Origin: Spirochaetaceae bacterium
GTDB taxonomy: Bacteria; Spirochaetota; Spirochaetia; Treponematales; Treponemataceae
Direction of reading: 5' to 3'
DNA: 46,026 bases
Assembly: GCA_017936665.1 (NCBI GenBank)
Contig: JAGBFB010000013.1
Location: forward strand, 1-46,026
Shown here in pieces: positions 17,114-26,115 of this stretch (position 1 is its first letter; each line of letters starts with the position of its first letter). Made by a program: the position numbers and the translations under genes. The notes beneath the pieces were generated by a model. The model saw nothing but the letters and a program-made list of their open reading frames with translations. It was not told where the DNA came from and did no database searches.

Positions 17114-20100
17114 TTAACAAATTTCAGTCCATAACACTGTACGGCTACGACCAGAATTTTTTGCAGCAAATAATGCTTTATCCGCATTTTGAACTACAAT
17201 ATTCATATCTGTTTTATCTTCTACAACAAAGTTTGAACATATTCCTGCACTAAAATTTAAATAATGCTCTTTTGGAACATTAAGTTTTATTCCAAGGCGT
17301 TTTTCTAAAATAGGTAAAAAGTAATTTTCTTTATCCAAACCTTCTCGCAATCGTTCTGAGGCTCGCAAAGCTTCTTCATCTGTTGTGTTTGGAAGAAGGA
17401 TAACAAATTCATCTCCACCAAAACGAGAAATAAAATCTACTCGACGATAAATATGTACTAACAAGTTAGAAAATTCTGAAATCAAAATATCACCTGCTTC
17501 ATGACCAAAATTATCGTTGTAATATTTGAAATGATCTAAATCGATAAAGGTAACTGAAGTTTGAAAGTGAGCAGAATGTTTACCTTGGTAACGACGAATC
17601 ATCTCACTTTCTGTAGAAAGTTTTTCTTGCAAAGCACGACGATTTTTTAGTTTTGAAAGTTGATCCATGGAAGAAATCATAAGCAAATGTTCATTTTGAT
17701 TAAGAATTGTTAATTGAGAAGAAAGCGAAGAAAGTCCAACACTCAAAATATTTATATCTTCCATTGAATAAGACCTTGAAGGACTTAAATTAATTATAAC
17801 TCCACCGATAAAATCAAACTTAGACAAATTAAAAAACAAGGAATTTTCACCTAGTTTAATAAATTTTTCTGAATAGTTTGGAATTAAATCTACATATTGT
17901 TCCCAATCATCTGAATCTAAAAAGACTGTATCATTCTTTGAAATTGAAGAAAGTAAATTCCATTCACCATCAACTTTTTCTGCAATATAAATTGAATCGC
18001 ATAACATATATTCAAAAATTGATTGAGCAACATCCCCTACATATTCTTCTCTACTTTTTGAAACAGAAGACAAATCTGTAAGTTTATTCAAAAACAGCGA
18101 ATCTCTAACTCGCTTGTGTAAAGTGTTCAAAAGTTGCTCTCTTGCAGCTAGTTCTTCAAGATAATTCAAATTTACATTTATTTTACTACAAGGAATTAAT
18201 TCTGAATTGTATGATTCAATTGGAAGTTTACTTAAATAATCAACATAAAAAACTAAAGAATGTTTTTTTGCAAATTCAGTTGCTAAATTTTTATAATACT
18301 CACCTTCTTTAGTAAAATTATTTTTGTGTAAGGCATAAGCAAACTGATAATATACAAAAGGAATTTGATGTGCATACGTAGATATATTTGTTTCAAATTC
18401 ATTTACAATCTGATTAATATTATTTTTTGCAGTATCTAAATCTCCCTCTGCTAAAGCAAGAATTGCAGGAACAAAAGGAAGCATCGCTTTGAAATTATCA
18501 GAAATCATCAAATCAGATTCAAGCAAGTTATAATAAGTCAACTTTGCTTGGGTAAATCTTCCTGTAAGTAAATCGCATAAAGTTCGTTGAAACAAAATAT
18601 CATTTAGTGGACAGAAAATAAAATCTTTTAAATCAAATAACTTACAAATTTTGACTAAATGAGAAAGAACTTCTTGAGATTCCTTAAAATGATTCATAAA
18701 CAACAAGGAAACTGAAATATTTTTTAATGTACACAAAACTTCAGAATAATCTTTTATTTCTGTAATTCTATCTACAAAAGAATTTACAATTTCAAAAGAT
18801 TTTAGATAATCACCTCGCAAAAAATATTCATAAGAAATTCCGTTTTTAATTTTTATGATTGAAGGCGTTTCACCAATGGCACATCTAATATTATCAGCTT
18901 TGTGATAATATTCAAATGCTTGTTCAGTTTCACCTTTTACGGCAAGGATAATTCCTTTCCAGTGACATGCAACAGAAAGACCAAATTCATTATTTAATTT
19001 TTGTGCAATTGAAAATGAACGCTCAACTGATTCTAATTGACCTGGTAAACGCTCTCTATTATCCTTGATTGATTTTGGAAAAATAAAGGAAGTATAAACA
19101 TAATTGTTAGGATAATTATCTTGCAATAAACTTAAAGTTCTAAAATATTCTTCTTCTACACGATGAGAATCATTTTTTTGAATAATCATATAATAAATCA
19201 TTGAAGATAAAGTATACCAAACTGAATTTTTTCCTGAAGTATTTCTGTTTCTAACCATGGATACATATTTCAGTGCATCTTGAAAGGCACTTTTTGCGTA
19301 TAAAAGTTGTCCCATAAAAAAGAAAACTTCATCTTCAATTTCATCATGATTATCTTCTTCTAAAATTGAATTCATCAAATTTGCTCCATCATCTAAACGA
19401 TTTGCGTAAAGATAAAGCAACGCTATTTGAAGATAAATTTTTCTGGTTTGAGGAATTGAAAAGTTGTAATTTATCTGATTTTTAAGAAATTTTTCGGCTT
19501 CGGAAATTCCGTTCCCTATGGATAAAAAATTTATACAGTCGCCAAAAAAATTATTTAATTCTGTGTAAGAGGCAACTTTATTAACTTGTAAATCTGATTG
19601 AGTTTTTTCTTCAACAGAATCATTTAAACTTGATAAATCAAAATAATTAGATTGTTCTGTAAGTTCTGTAAAAAATGAATTTGATTCATAATCAAAATTG
19701 TAATCTGAAAAATCAAAACACAAAATAATTTTGTTAGAAGTTGATTTTTCGTTAAACATTTTTATAAGAGTAATTGATTCATCTTTTATTTCTTGAGCAT
19801 TTAAAATAACTAGTGGCTTTTGTATGTAATTTTTAGTTAAGTCAAAAACAGTTTGCAAACAACGCTTTTTTTCGTAAAATAATTCTTCTATAATAACTAC
19901 ATCTTTTCTAAATTCAGTTTTTCCGTTTTTAAAATATGAAATAAAACTTTCATTTTGTAAAGAATATGTATATTTTTGAATTTGCTCGGAAGTAAGATTT
20001 TGCTGTTGCAAGGCAGACATAAAAGGTGCTATAGGAGATAATCTTACGGTAGGATTATTTAAATCCAAAATCAAGAAATCTTCGTTAAAAAATGAAGAAA

Positions 20101-20200
20101 AATTGTTCATTATTGATTCAGTTAAAGATAAATAACAAACACTTTCTTTTTCTGACTCTAAAAACTCAGAGATTATATTTTTCAAATCATTTACAAACAT
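17114..20200 (-). CDS. Diguanylate cyclase with TPR and GAF-like regions
   Basis: A soluble ~1028-residue signalling protein. Its order is a poorly conserved N-terminal region (1-190) that looks like a degenerate AAA/STAND domain without a Walker A loop, TPR-like helical repeats (about 220-670), a GAF-like domain (about 700-860) and a GGDEF domain (about 880-1028). The active site is intact (SRFGGDEFVILLP). An RRVD I-site lies five residues before it, so product inhibition by c-di-GMP is expected. An in-frame ATG seven codons upstream (20221) overlaps the promoter; the -10 TACAAT lies just before the ATG at 20200, so this start is preferred. No ribosome site precedes either. Confidence 0.9.
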   Translation of the reverse strand: MFVNDLKNIISEFLESEKESVCYLSLTESIMNNFSSFFNEDFLILDLNNPTVRLSPIAPFMSALQQQNLTSEQIQKYTYSLQNESFISYFKNGKTEFRKDVVIIEELFYEKKRCLQTVFDLTKNYIQKPLVILNAQEIKDESITLIKMFNEKSTSNKIILCFDFSDYNFDYESNSFFTELTEQSNYFDLSSLNDSVEEKTQSDLQVNKVASYTELNNFFGDCINFLSIGNGISEAEKFLKNQINYNFSIPQTRKIYLQIALLYLYANRLDDGANLMNSILEEDNHDEIEDEVFFFMGQLLYAKSAFQDALKYVSMVRNRNTSGKNSVWYTLSSMIYYMIIQKNDSHRVEEEYFRTLSLLQDNYPNNYVYTSFIFPKSIKDNRERLPGQLESVERSFSIAQKLNNEFGLSVACHWKGIILAVKGETEQAFEYYHKADNIRCAIGETPSIIKIKNGISYEYFLRGDYLKSFEIVNSFVDRITEIKDYSEVLCTLKNISVSLLFMNHFKESQEVLSHLVKICKLFDLKDFIFCPLNDILFQRTLCDLLTGRFTQAKLTYYNLLESDLMISDNFKAMLPFVPAILALAEGDLDTAKNNINQIVNEFETNISTYAHQIPFVYYQFAYALHKNNFTKEGEYYKNLATEFAKKHSLVFYVDYLSKLPIESYNSELIPCSKINVNLNYLEELAAREQLLNTLHKRVRDSLFLNKLTDLSSVSKSREEYVGDVAQSIFEYMLCDSIYIAEKVDGEWNLLSSISKNDTVFLDSDDWEQYVDLIPNYSEKFIKLGENSLFFNLSKFDFIGGVIINLSPSRSYSMEDINILSVGLSSLSSQLTILNQNEHLLMISSMDQLSKLKNRRALQEKLSTESEMIRRYQGKHSAHFQTSVTFIDLDHFKYYNDNFGHEAGDILISEFSNLLVHIYRRVDFISRFGGDEFVILLPNTTDEEALRASERLREGLDKENYFLPILEKRLGIKLNVPKEHYLNFSAGICSNFVVEDKTDMNIVVQNADKALFAAKNSGRSRTVLWTEIC

Positions 20201-20208
20201 ACAATTAT

Positions 20209-20236
20209 ATTGTACACCCATTTTTTAATAAAACAA
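20209..20236 (-). promoter_or_regulatory. Promoter of the GGDEF gene
   Basis: On the minus strand TTGTTT, a 16-nt spacer and TACAAT lead into the ATG at 20200 with only about eight bases between. TATAAT follows as an overlapping alternative. The mRNA would have almost no leader. Confidence 0.45.
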
Positions 20237-20244
20237 AGTTTAAA

Positions 20245-21075
20245 TTATAAATTTTGCTCTAAAAATAGTATTGAATCTAGGATTTTTTCTTTTAGTTGCC
20301 AAGGAGTATTTACAATTAACATTCCAGAACCGTACAATCCCATTTCTTTTTCTGGAGAATCTACGAGTAACTGAAAATTATCAATTTGAATTTCCTTTTC
20401 TTTTGATAGATTTTCTATAGAAGTTTTTATTTTATCCAACATCATTTCACATTCGGATTTGCGATGTTTTAAAAGAGGATACCATAAGCAAAGAACAGCA
20501 ACATTCCATTTTTTGTAAGCTAAAATAAGTGAATTTGCTGAATTTTCATAATCTGAAGAAACTTCATAACTTGGGTCAATTAAAAGCAAACCTCGTTTAA
20601 TTAAAGGAGGCACAACAGATTTTAGATTTTCAAATGAATTTTGATGTAAAATTGTAACTCGAGAATCTTTTATATTTGATTTTAGAATTTCAATTTCTGT
20701 ATTATGAAGTTCAAATAAAAATTCCTTATCACCAGAGCGCAAAAATTTTCGAATTATCTCTGGGGAACCTGGATATTGATTATTTTTTAGATATGGCTCT
20801 ACAAAGTGAAGATAATTTTTTACAAGATTTGGAATTTCAGAATTTTCTTTATTTGCTATAAATTTTTGATAAAGTGATAAAATTCCAACTTGACTTTCGC
20901 CAGTTTTAATAGCTCTCTCATCATCAAGAAAATAAATTCCTGCACCAGCATGTGCATCAATGGCTGTAAAGTTTTTATCTTTTTTTGTCATAGATTCTAA
21001 AACACCAACTAAACAAAGATGTTTTAAAATATCAGCGTGATTTCCTGCGTGAAAAGCGTGACGATAACTTAACAT
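20245..21075 (-). CDS. rlmJ: 23S rRNA (adenine(2030)-N6)-methyltransferase RlmJ
   Basis: A 276-residue SAM-dependent methyltransferase. The N-terminal MLSYRHAFHAGNHADILKH is diagnostic of RlmJ. IDAHAGAG at about 40-47 is the SAM loop, and DPSYE near 167 is the catalytic DPPY-type motif with Ser in place of the second Pro. It methylates A2030 of 23S rRNA (E. coli numbering). It begins 12 nt after the ABC transporter ATPase gene and probably reads through from that operon. Confidence 0.93.
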   Translation of the reverse strand: MLSYRHAFHAGNHADILKHLCLVGVLESMTKKDKNFTAIDAHAGAGIYFLDDERAIKTGESQVGILSLYQKFIANKENSEIPNLVKNYLHFVEPYLKNNQYPGSPEIIRKFLRSGDKEFLFELHNTEIEILKSNIKDSRVTILHQNSFENLKSVVPPLIKRGLLLIDPSYEVSSDYENSANSLILAYKKWNVAVLCLWYPLLKHRKSECEMMLDKIKTSIENLSKEKEIQIDNFQLLVDSPEKEMGLYGSGMLIVNTPWQLKEKILDSILFLEQNL

Positions 21076-21087
21076 ATTTTTAAAAAA

Positions 21088-21810
21088 CTAAAGAACACTC
21101 TGTAAAAACTGTTTTGTTCTATCATGTTGTGGATTTTCAAAAATATCCTCTGGAGTTCCTTCCTCAAGAACAATTCCATCATACATAAACAAAACTCTAT
21201 CAGCTACTTTTCTTGCAAAACCCATTTCATGAGTAACAACTACCATTGTCATTCCGTCTTCGGCAAGTTGTTCCATAACTGCTAAAACTTCACCAACCAT
21301 TTCTGGATCAAGAGCAGATGTAGGTTCATCAAAAAGCATTACTTCAGGATTCATCGCCAAAGAACGAACAATGGCAATTCGCTGTTTTTGTCCCCCAGAA
21401 AGAGCTGAAGGATACACTTCTGCCTTATCTCGTAATCCTACTCTGTCTAACAACGCATAGGCATCTGAGGTTGCTTGTTCCTTAGTTTTTAATTTTAGAG
21501 TAACAGGAGCAAGTGTGATATTTTCTAAAACTGTCAAATGAGGAAACAAATTAAAATGCTGAAAAACCATTCCCATCTTTTGACGAATTTTGTTTATATC
21601 ATTTTTTTTATCAAGAATATTTATTCCATCAATAAAAATTTCACCAGATGTTGGAGTTTCTAGTAAGTTCAAACAGCGCAAATAAGTACTTTTTCCAGAA
21701 CCAGATGGTCCAATTATTACAACCTTTTCGCCTTTTTTTATGGTTTGAGTTACGCCTTTTAAAACTTTTAAATCCCCAAAGTTCTTTTTTAGATTTTTAG
21801 TGTCTATCAC
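21088..21810 (-). CDS. Amino acid ABC transporter ATP-binding protein (GlnQ-like)
   Basis: A 240-residue ABC ATPase of the polar amino acid uptake family. Motifs in order are Walker [10 protein letters not shown] (about 34-42), Q-loop [13 protein letters not shown], signature LSGGQKQR, Walker [15 protein letters not shown] and the H-loop VVTHEMGFA. It begins at a GTG whose coding sequence overlaps the permease by 14 nt, so the two are translationally coupled. It powers import with the adjacent permease and binding protein. The exact amino acid is not determinable from sequence alone. Confidence 0.95.
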   Translation of the reverse strand: MIDTKNLKKNFGDLKVLKGVTQTIKKGEKVVIIGPSGSGKSTYLRCLNLLETPTSGEIFIDGINILDKKNDINKIRQKMGMVFQHFNLFPHLTVLENITLAPVTLKLKTKEQATSDAYALLDRVGLRDKAEVYPSALSGGQKQRIAIVRSLAMNPEVMLFDEPTSALDPEMVGEVLAVMEQLAEDGMTMVVVTHEMGFARKVADRVLFMYDGIVLEEGTPEDIFENPQHDRTKQFLQSVL

Positions 21811-22465
21811 TTTTAGCCAACCTTTTTTCTAAAATTGCAAATAATTTTGTAAGTCCTAAAGTTAAACATAGATAAATTACAGCACATGTTAACAATGGAA
21901 TCCAAGCATTGTATGTTGCATTTCTAATCATATCTCCTGCTTTTGTTAAATCGGTAACAGCGATAAAACTTGCAACAGATGTTTCTTTGATTAAAACAAT
22001 AAATTCACTTGTATATGTAGGCAAAGCGGTTTTTACTGCTTGAGGTAATACAATTTTTATTAAAGTTTGAGCCTTACTTAATCCCAAGGAGCGTCCTGCT
22101 TCAGTTTGACCGATGTCAACTCCTTGAATTCCAGCTCTAAATATTTCAGTACAATAAGCCCCAGAATTTATTCCGTAGGCCAAAATTGCAACAAAAAGTC
22201 TATCTAATCCCAAAGGGGCAAAAACTACAAAATAAAAAATCATTAATTGAGTTGCTAATGGAATTCCACGAATTACTGTGGTATAAAAATTTGCAATTCC
22301 ACGTAAAATTTTACTAGAAGAAATTTTAAAAAGAGCAAAAATGCAACCAAGAACAGTTCCAATAAGGATTGCACAAATTGCTATTAGTACGGTAACACCA
22401 AGTCCTTGTAAAATAAGAACCCATCTATCACCTGAAATCATAGTATCATAGAATGATTGAAACAC
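21797..22465 (-). CDS. Amino acid ABC transporter permease (HisM/GlnP-like)
   Basis: A roughly 222-residue permease with about five membrane helices. It carries the EAA loop [30 protein letters not shown] (in part [15 protein letters not shown]) and the family motif [18 protein letters not shown] at 22477 also opens the frame, but GGAG would then overlap the start. GTG at 22465 has that GGAG six bases upstream and is preferred. It is downstream of the binding protein, separated by a hairpin. Confidence 0.93.
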   Translation of the reverse strand: MFQSFYDTMISGDRWVLILQGLGVTVLIAICAILIGTVLGCIFALFKISSSKILRGIANFYTTVIRGIPLATQLMIFYFVVFAPLGLDRLFVAILAYGINSGAYCTEIFRAGIQGVDIGQTEAGRSLGLSKAQTLIKIVLPQAVKTALPTYTSEFIVLIKETSVASFIAVTDLTKAGDMIRNATYNAWIPLLTCAVIYLCLTLGLTKLFAILEKRLAKSDRH

Positions 22466-22488
22466 TACATTCTCCAAAAATAAATTTT

Positions 22489-22524
22489 GGGCAATCTTAT
22501 TCTATTGGTGAGAAAAGACTGCCC
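22489..22524 (-). terminator. Intercistronic hairpin between binding protein and permease
   Basis: GGGCAATCTT (22489-22498) and AAGACTGCCC (22515-22524) form a 10-bp stem with one G-T pair. Only a poor T-run follows. This is the usual position for a partial terminator or 3' stabiliser that leaves more binding protein than permease mRNA. Confidence 0.6.
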
Positions 22525-22542
22525 ATAAAAAATACGTATAAA

Positions 22543-23316
22543 CTATTTTCTGATAATAATTACTTGTTCTGATTCAAAATAAGGAACAGAGAAATCTACA
22601 TTCTTTTTGCGTTCTTCTGTTACAGACATTCCAGCAGCAATAAAGTCGATTGCACCAGAAGCTAAAGCAGGAATAAGGCTATCGAATGCCATATCAACTA
22701 CTTCAAGTTTTGTACCAGCATCTTGAGCAATTTTTTGTCCCATTGTGATATCAAATCCAACAATTTTTGAACCTTCAACATATTCAAAAGGAGGGAAAGC
22801 AGCATTTGTTCCAAGTTTTAATGTTTTATTCCCTGTTAATTCTAAATCTGTAGGAATAACAACCTGTCCATCAATTGGCATAAATGAAGCAACTAAGTAT
22901 TCATAATCACCATTTGATTTAATTTTTTCGATTGTTTTATTAATAGAATCAACTAACTCTGTGTTTCCTTTTTTAATAGCGATTGCATATTCTTCTCTTG
23001 CAAATTTATCTTTTACGATATCTAATTTTCTGTTTTTTGCAACAATTTCTTTTGCAGGAAGTTCATCAAGAACAACAGCGTCAATATTTCCATTCATAAG
23101 ATCCATTGCTGCATCAATTCCTGTTTTAAAAGATACTACGGTTGCGTCTTTTACGTTATCTGTTACCCACCATTCACCTGTAGTTCCAGCTTGAACACCA
23201 ATTTTTTTACCAGCTAAGTCGTCAGCTCTATTGATGACAACTTTTTCTTTTTTAGCACATCCTGTTACACAGAAAACTAAAAGAAGTGTAAGTAAAACTG
23301 CAATAATTTTTTTCAT
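22543..23316 (-). CDS. Amino-acid binding lipoprotein of an ABC transporter, circularly permuted
   Basis: A 257-residue SBP_bac_3-type lipoprotein with signal peptide and lipobox VTGC (Cys20). The order of its halves is reversed compared with the family. Residues 32-146 are what normally forms the second half (DDLAGKKIGVQAGTTG through NGDYEYLVASFM). Residues 164-257 are the normal N-terminal half (KTLKLGTNAAFPPFEYVEG through PYFESEQVIIIRK), joined by a ~17-residue linker. Both halves are well conserved, so it is a circular permutation rather than a frameshift. AGGAGG precedes ATG 23316; a longer frame upstream begins inside the promoter. It should deliver an amino acid to the permease encoded next. 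Confidence 0.92.
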   Translation of the reverse strand: MKKIIAVLLTLLLVFCVTGCAKKEKVVINRADDLAGKKIGVQAGTTGEWWVTDNVKDATVVSFKTGIDAAMDLMNGNIDAVVLDELPAKEIVAKNRKLDIVKDKFAREEYAIAIKKGNTELVDSINKTIEKIKSNGDYEYLVASFMPIDGQVVIPTDLELTGNKTLKLGTNAAFPPFEYVEGSKIVGFDITMGQKIAQDAGTKLEVVDMAFDSLIPALASGAIDFIAAGMSVTEERKKNVDFSVPYFESEQVIIIRK

Positions 23317-23344
23317 AATTATATTTCCTCCTAAAAGTGATTTC

Positions 23345-23373
23345 ATTATACCACAGAACAACAAAATTGTACA
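23345..23373 (-). promoter_or_regulatory. Promoter of the amino acid ABC operon
   Basis: On the minus strand TGTACA (23368-23373), a 17-nt spacer and TATAAT (23345-23350) with TGG before it (extended -10). The start codon follows at 23316 with AGGAGG in between. Confidence 0.65.
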
Positions 23374-23466
23374 TAAAAAAACAGTATCATTCTGAACTTG
23401 TTTTAAGAAGTTTTGATGTATACATAGAGTAGATTCCGAAATTAATTCGCAACGGCGGTTATTTTA

Positions 23467-23503
23467 GAAAAAAAAGCCCCTAGAAAAATTAATTGCTAGG
23501 GAC
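23467..23503 (-). terminator. Terminator after the CotH gene
   Basis: GTCCCTAG and CTAGGGGC (minus-strand arms at 23496-23503 and 23476-23483) form an 8-bp stem followed by eight or nine Ts. Confidence 0.85.
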
Positions 23504-23530
23504 TTTGAAAAAAGAATATAAATGGAAAAA

Positions 23531-25975
23531 TTAGTACACAAGTCTAAAGTTTCTATCACCATCAGGTTGGGCAAAAATATCTGGTAACTCAGAGGTAAAA
23601 ACATCAGCACCTAACCAATTATCTTGGTCACCTTCTTTAATGAAAAATTTATATCCATTCCAAGAATCAAAACCAGGTTTTATATCTTGTTCCCAATTAA
23701 ATGTTTTGGTATAAATTCCAGTATTTTGTCTGGTTAGTTTATAATCATCAGATACATCCCAGTTACTACCAGGGAACATTAAATAAACTTCTGCATTTTC
23801 AGAGTAAGCACCTACAACATTAGAATCAAAATGTTCTGGATTATATGTAAAAGTGATAGTTCCCCAATCTTCAAAACAATATGGAACTACAACATCTGTA
23901 AAATCAACCCAATTTGTATATATAGTTTCTGATTCATAGAATTTTGTACTATTACTAACAGAATCCCCATTAGCATCACAGAACCAATCAGGCCAATAAT
24001 ATCTACCTTCTCTTTCGTAACCATACTTTAAACCATCACCATTAAGCCATACTGTCCAACCTTTAAAACCACCTGAAGACAATATATTACTAAATGTATC
24101 ACCAGATTTGAAACTACAATATAGTTTATGAGTTCCGTCACCACTTCCTGTCCAAAAGTACCCATCTCCAGCATCTAAAGTTAATACAAGTCCAGTTGTT
24201 TCTAAGGTTGGAAGTTTTGCATCTTTTATTGATTTTTGGCGAACTGTAAAATAATTCATTTCTCCTGGTGTGTAGATAGTATAGTCTTTATATGAATCAC
24301 CCCATTCAGCAGGTTTATCAATAAATTCAGTTGTTGTATCTTTATAAACTAAATTTTCACTAAAAATATATGGCTCAATCATTGAATGCCATTTTTTTAT
24401 TCTAGCAATACTGTTATCGTCATCAAAGAAACTATTTTCATTTGAGTATTCAAGAAGATATTTTTGATACAACTTCATATATTCTGGAACTTGAAGAATC
24501 TTTTGAATTAAAGGATGTTTTCCGTCTGTTAAATTTCCCCAAGTATAAGGATTTGCTTTACCAGCATCAACTCCTAAGTGGCAAACCCCTAAAGAGTTAT
24601 CATAATCATAAGGAATAAAATAAGCTTTTTCATCTTCGTCAAAATAGAAATAAAAATTATTTTTATTTATCCAATAATCATCCCACATTCCAAGAACAAC
24701 ATTGATAGCATAAGTGCGTAAGAATAAATCTCCTGCCATTTTTTCGTTATAAAACTTAGTGATTTTTTCTTTATCAGCAGAATCATTTACACCATCTGTA
24801 CAATTTGGAAGATTATTTAACTCTTCCATAAAAGCCAAAATTTGAGTTCTACCTTCTTCTAAGTCATTATCACCTTTGTAGTCGTAATCATAAGTTTTGT
24901 TAGTTGAGTCCTTTATAATTGTTCTATCTTCATCAGCGAAAGTAAAAGAAACATCTTCTTCACCGATTGAATTTGCATCATTTTTAACAAAGTTTGGACC
25001 ATATTCTGATTCTGATTTCCAAAGACATTTCCAGAGATTTCCTTTATTTGAAGAAAGATATCCGCCACCTTCTTTTTCTGTGCGTTCTTTTAGGAATTGC
25101 TTTTTGATTTCTTCAACCATGGCATAAACACCATAATCTACAGTTTCAAATTCAGATGTATTACCGTCTGCATCTAAATCTAAATCGTCAATAATTTGAA
25201 TTTTAAGAGTTGTGTAAGCAGCACGAGGTGCAATCCAAATTCCGTTTTGTCGGAAAAGATTGTAAGCATAAACTTCACGGCTATATGTTGCATCATCTTT
25301 AAATCTTTTTAAGATAATACCTTTCATACAATCAGCAAGTTTTTTATCTTCGCCTTTAGGAATCCATTCTTCAAAATCTAAAGCAAAATGAGCTTGTACA
25401 TAATCGTTTTTTCCTGCTTCATTTCCTTCTTGAGGACGACGACGGCTTGTATTTCCACGGATTCTAAATCCAATATCATTGAAAAACCATTCTTTATTGT
25501 CTTTAGTAAAATAAAAACCTTTTACAACTACACTTTCTTCATGAGAAAGAGAATAATCGCAATATGAAAGATGTTTATTCCATTCAGAACGATCAAAAAC
25601 TAAAACCATTTGACCAAGTGCATCTGGATTAAAAATATTATCCAAAGATTCTGTTCGAGAATCATATTCAGGATTTAATTCTTCTGTAAATTTTACTGTA
25701 TAAAGTTGAGATAAGTCCTCTTCTGAAATTACTGGACTTGCAACTGTGTTAGGACTTTCTGATTTTATAACACTTTTAGAATCATCCAACTGCAATTTCT
25801 CTGGCAAAACATCATTATCACCAGTTGAACCACTTCCACTTTCATTAGAAGAACCTCCTGAACCAGTTGTATCTCCACCAGTTTTGTCTCCACATGAAAC
25901 AAGAAACATCATTCCTAAAACAGTCATAAAACACAATAATACTGTTAAAAATTTCTTTGTAAAATTTAGTTTCAA
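23531..25975 (-). CDS. CotH-kinase family lipoprotein
   Basis: An 814-residue secreted lipoprotein. The signal peptide ends LVSC (Cys28), followed by a Gly/Ser/Thr linker (about 29-55) and a CotH-kinase domain (about 90-540). Family blocks are FRIRGNTSRRRPQ near 170, KGIILKRFKDDATYSRE, the VEEIKKQFL region and WINKNNFYFYF...IPYDYDNSLG near 445-462. A C-terminal beta-rich region of about 200 residues with many Trp/Tyr residues resembles a carbohydrate-binding module. Spore CotH proteins phosphorylate secreted proteins; here the substrate is unknown. TTG start with AAGGAGA. Expression may be phase variable through the poly-G in its promoter. Confidence 0.88.
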   Translation of the reverse strand: MKLNFTKKFLTVLLCFMTVLGMMFLVSCGDKTGGDTTGSGGSSNESGSGSTGDNDVLPEKLQLDDSKSVIKSESPNTVASPVISEEDLSQLYTVKFTEELNPEYDSRTESLDNIFNPDALGQMVLVFDRSEWNKHLSYCDYSLSHEESVVVKGFYFTKDNKEWFFNDIGFRIRGNTSRRRPQEGNEAGKNDYVQAHFALDFEEWIPKGEDKKLADCMKGIILKRFKDDATYSREVYAYNLFRQNGIWIAPRAAYTTLKIQIIDDLDLDADGNTSEFETVDYGVYAMVEEIKKQFLKERTEKEGGGYLSSNKGNLWKCLWKSESEYGPNFVKNDANSIGEEDVSFTFADEDRTIIKDSTNKTYDYDYKGDNDLEEGRTQILAFMEELNNLPNCTDGVNDSADKEKITKFYNEKMAGDLFLRTYAINVVLGMWDDYWINKNNFYFYFDEDEKAYFIPYDYDNSLGVCHLGVDAGKANPYTWGNLTDGKHPLIQKILQVPEYMKLYQKYLLEYSNENSFFDDDNSIARIKKWHSMIEPYIFSENLVYKDTTTEFIDKPAEWGDSYKDYTIYTPGEMNYFTVRQKSIKDAKLPTLETTGLVLTLDAGDGYFWTGSGDGTHKLYCSFKSGDTFSNILSSGGFKGWTVWLNGDGLKYGYEREGRYYWPDWFCDANGDSVSNSTKFYESETIYTNWVDFTDVVVPYCFEDWGTITFTYNPEHFDSNVVGAYSENAEVYLMFPGSNWDVSDDYKLTRQNTGIYTKTFNWEQDIKPGFDSWNGYKFFIKEGDQDNWLGADVFTSELPDIFAQPDGDRNFRLVY

Positions 25976-25987
25976 TTTTCTCTCCTT

Positions 25988-26020
25988 AACTACAAAAAAA
26001 TATTATTTTCTTTTGTAGTT
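25988..26020. repeat. 10-bp inverted repeat in the CotH leader
   Basis: AACTACAAAA (25988-25997) and TTTTGTAGTT (26011-26020) are perfect complements. They lie between the -10 box and the ribosome site, across the expected transcription start. The repeat may be an operator or an mRNA stem next to the AAGGAGA. Confidence 0.6.
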
Positions 26021-26022
26021 TC

Positions 26023-26051
26023 AGTGTACATGAATCACCCCCCCCCGTCAA
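26023..26051 (-). promoter_or_regulatory. CotH promoter with a G9 tract in the spacer
   Basis: On the minus strand TTGACG (26046-26051) is followed by a 17-nt spacer that begins with eight further Gs (nine in all, 26038-26046) and then TACACT (26023-26028). A homopolymer in the spacer can change its length by slippage and so alter promoter strength. Confidence 0.65.
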
Positions 26052-26115
26052 CTAGAAAAATTATGTTATGTAATGAGAAAGCTTTATTGTAAAAAGGAAT
26101 TAAAACTAAACTAAA

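Noticed and set aside
23531-25975. Sporulation locus
   Set aside because: CotH-kinase domains occur in many non-sporulating bacteria and no other spore genes are present; SpoIIE-type phosphatases here belong to a partner-switch operon.
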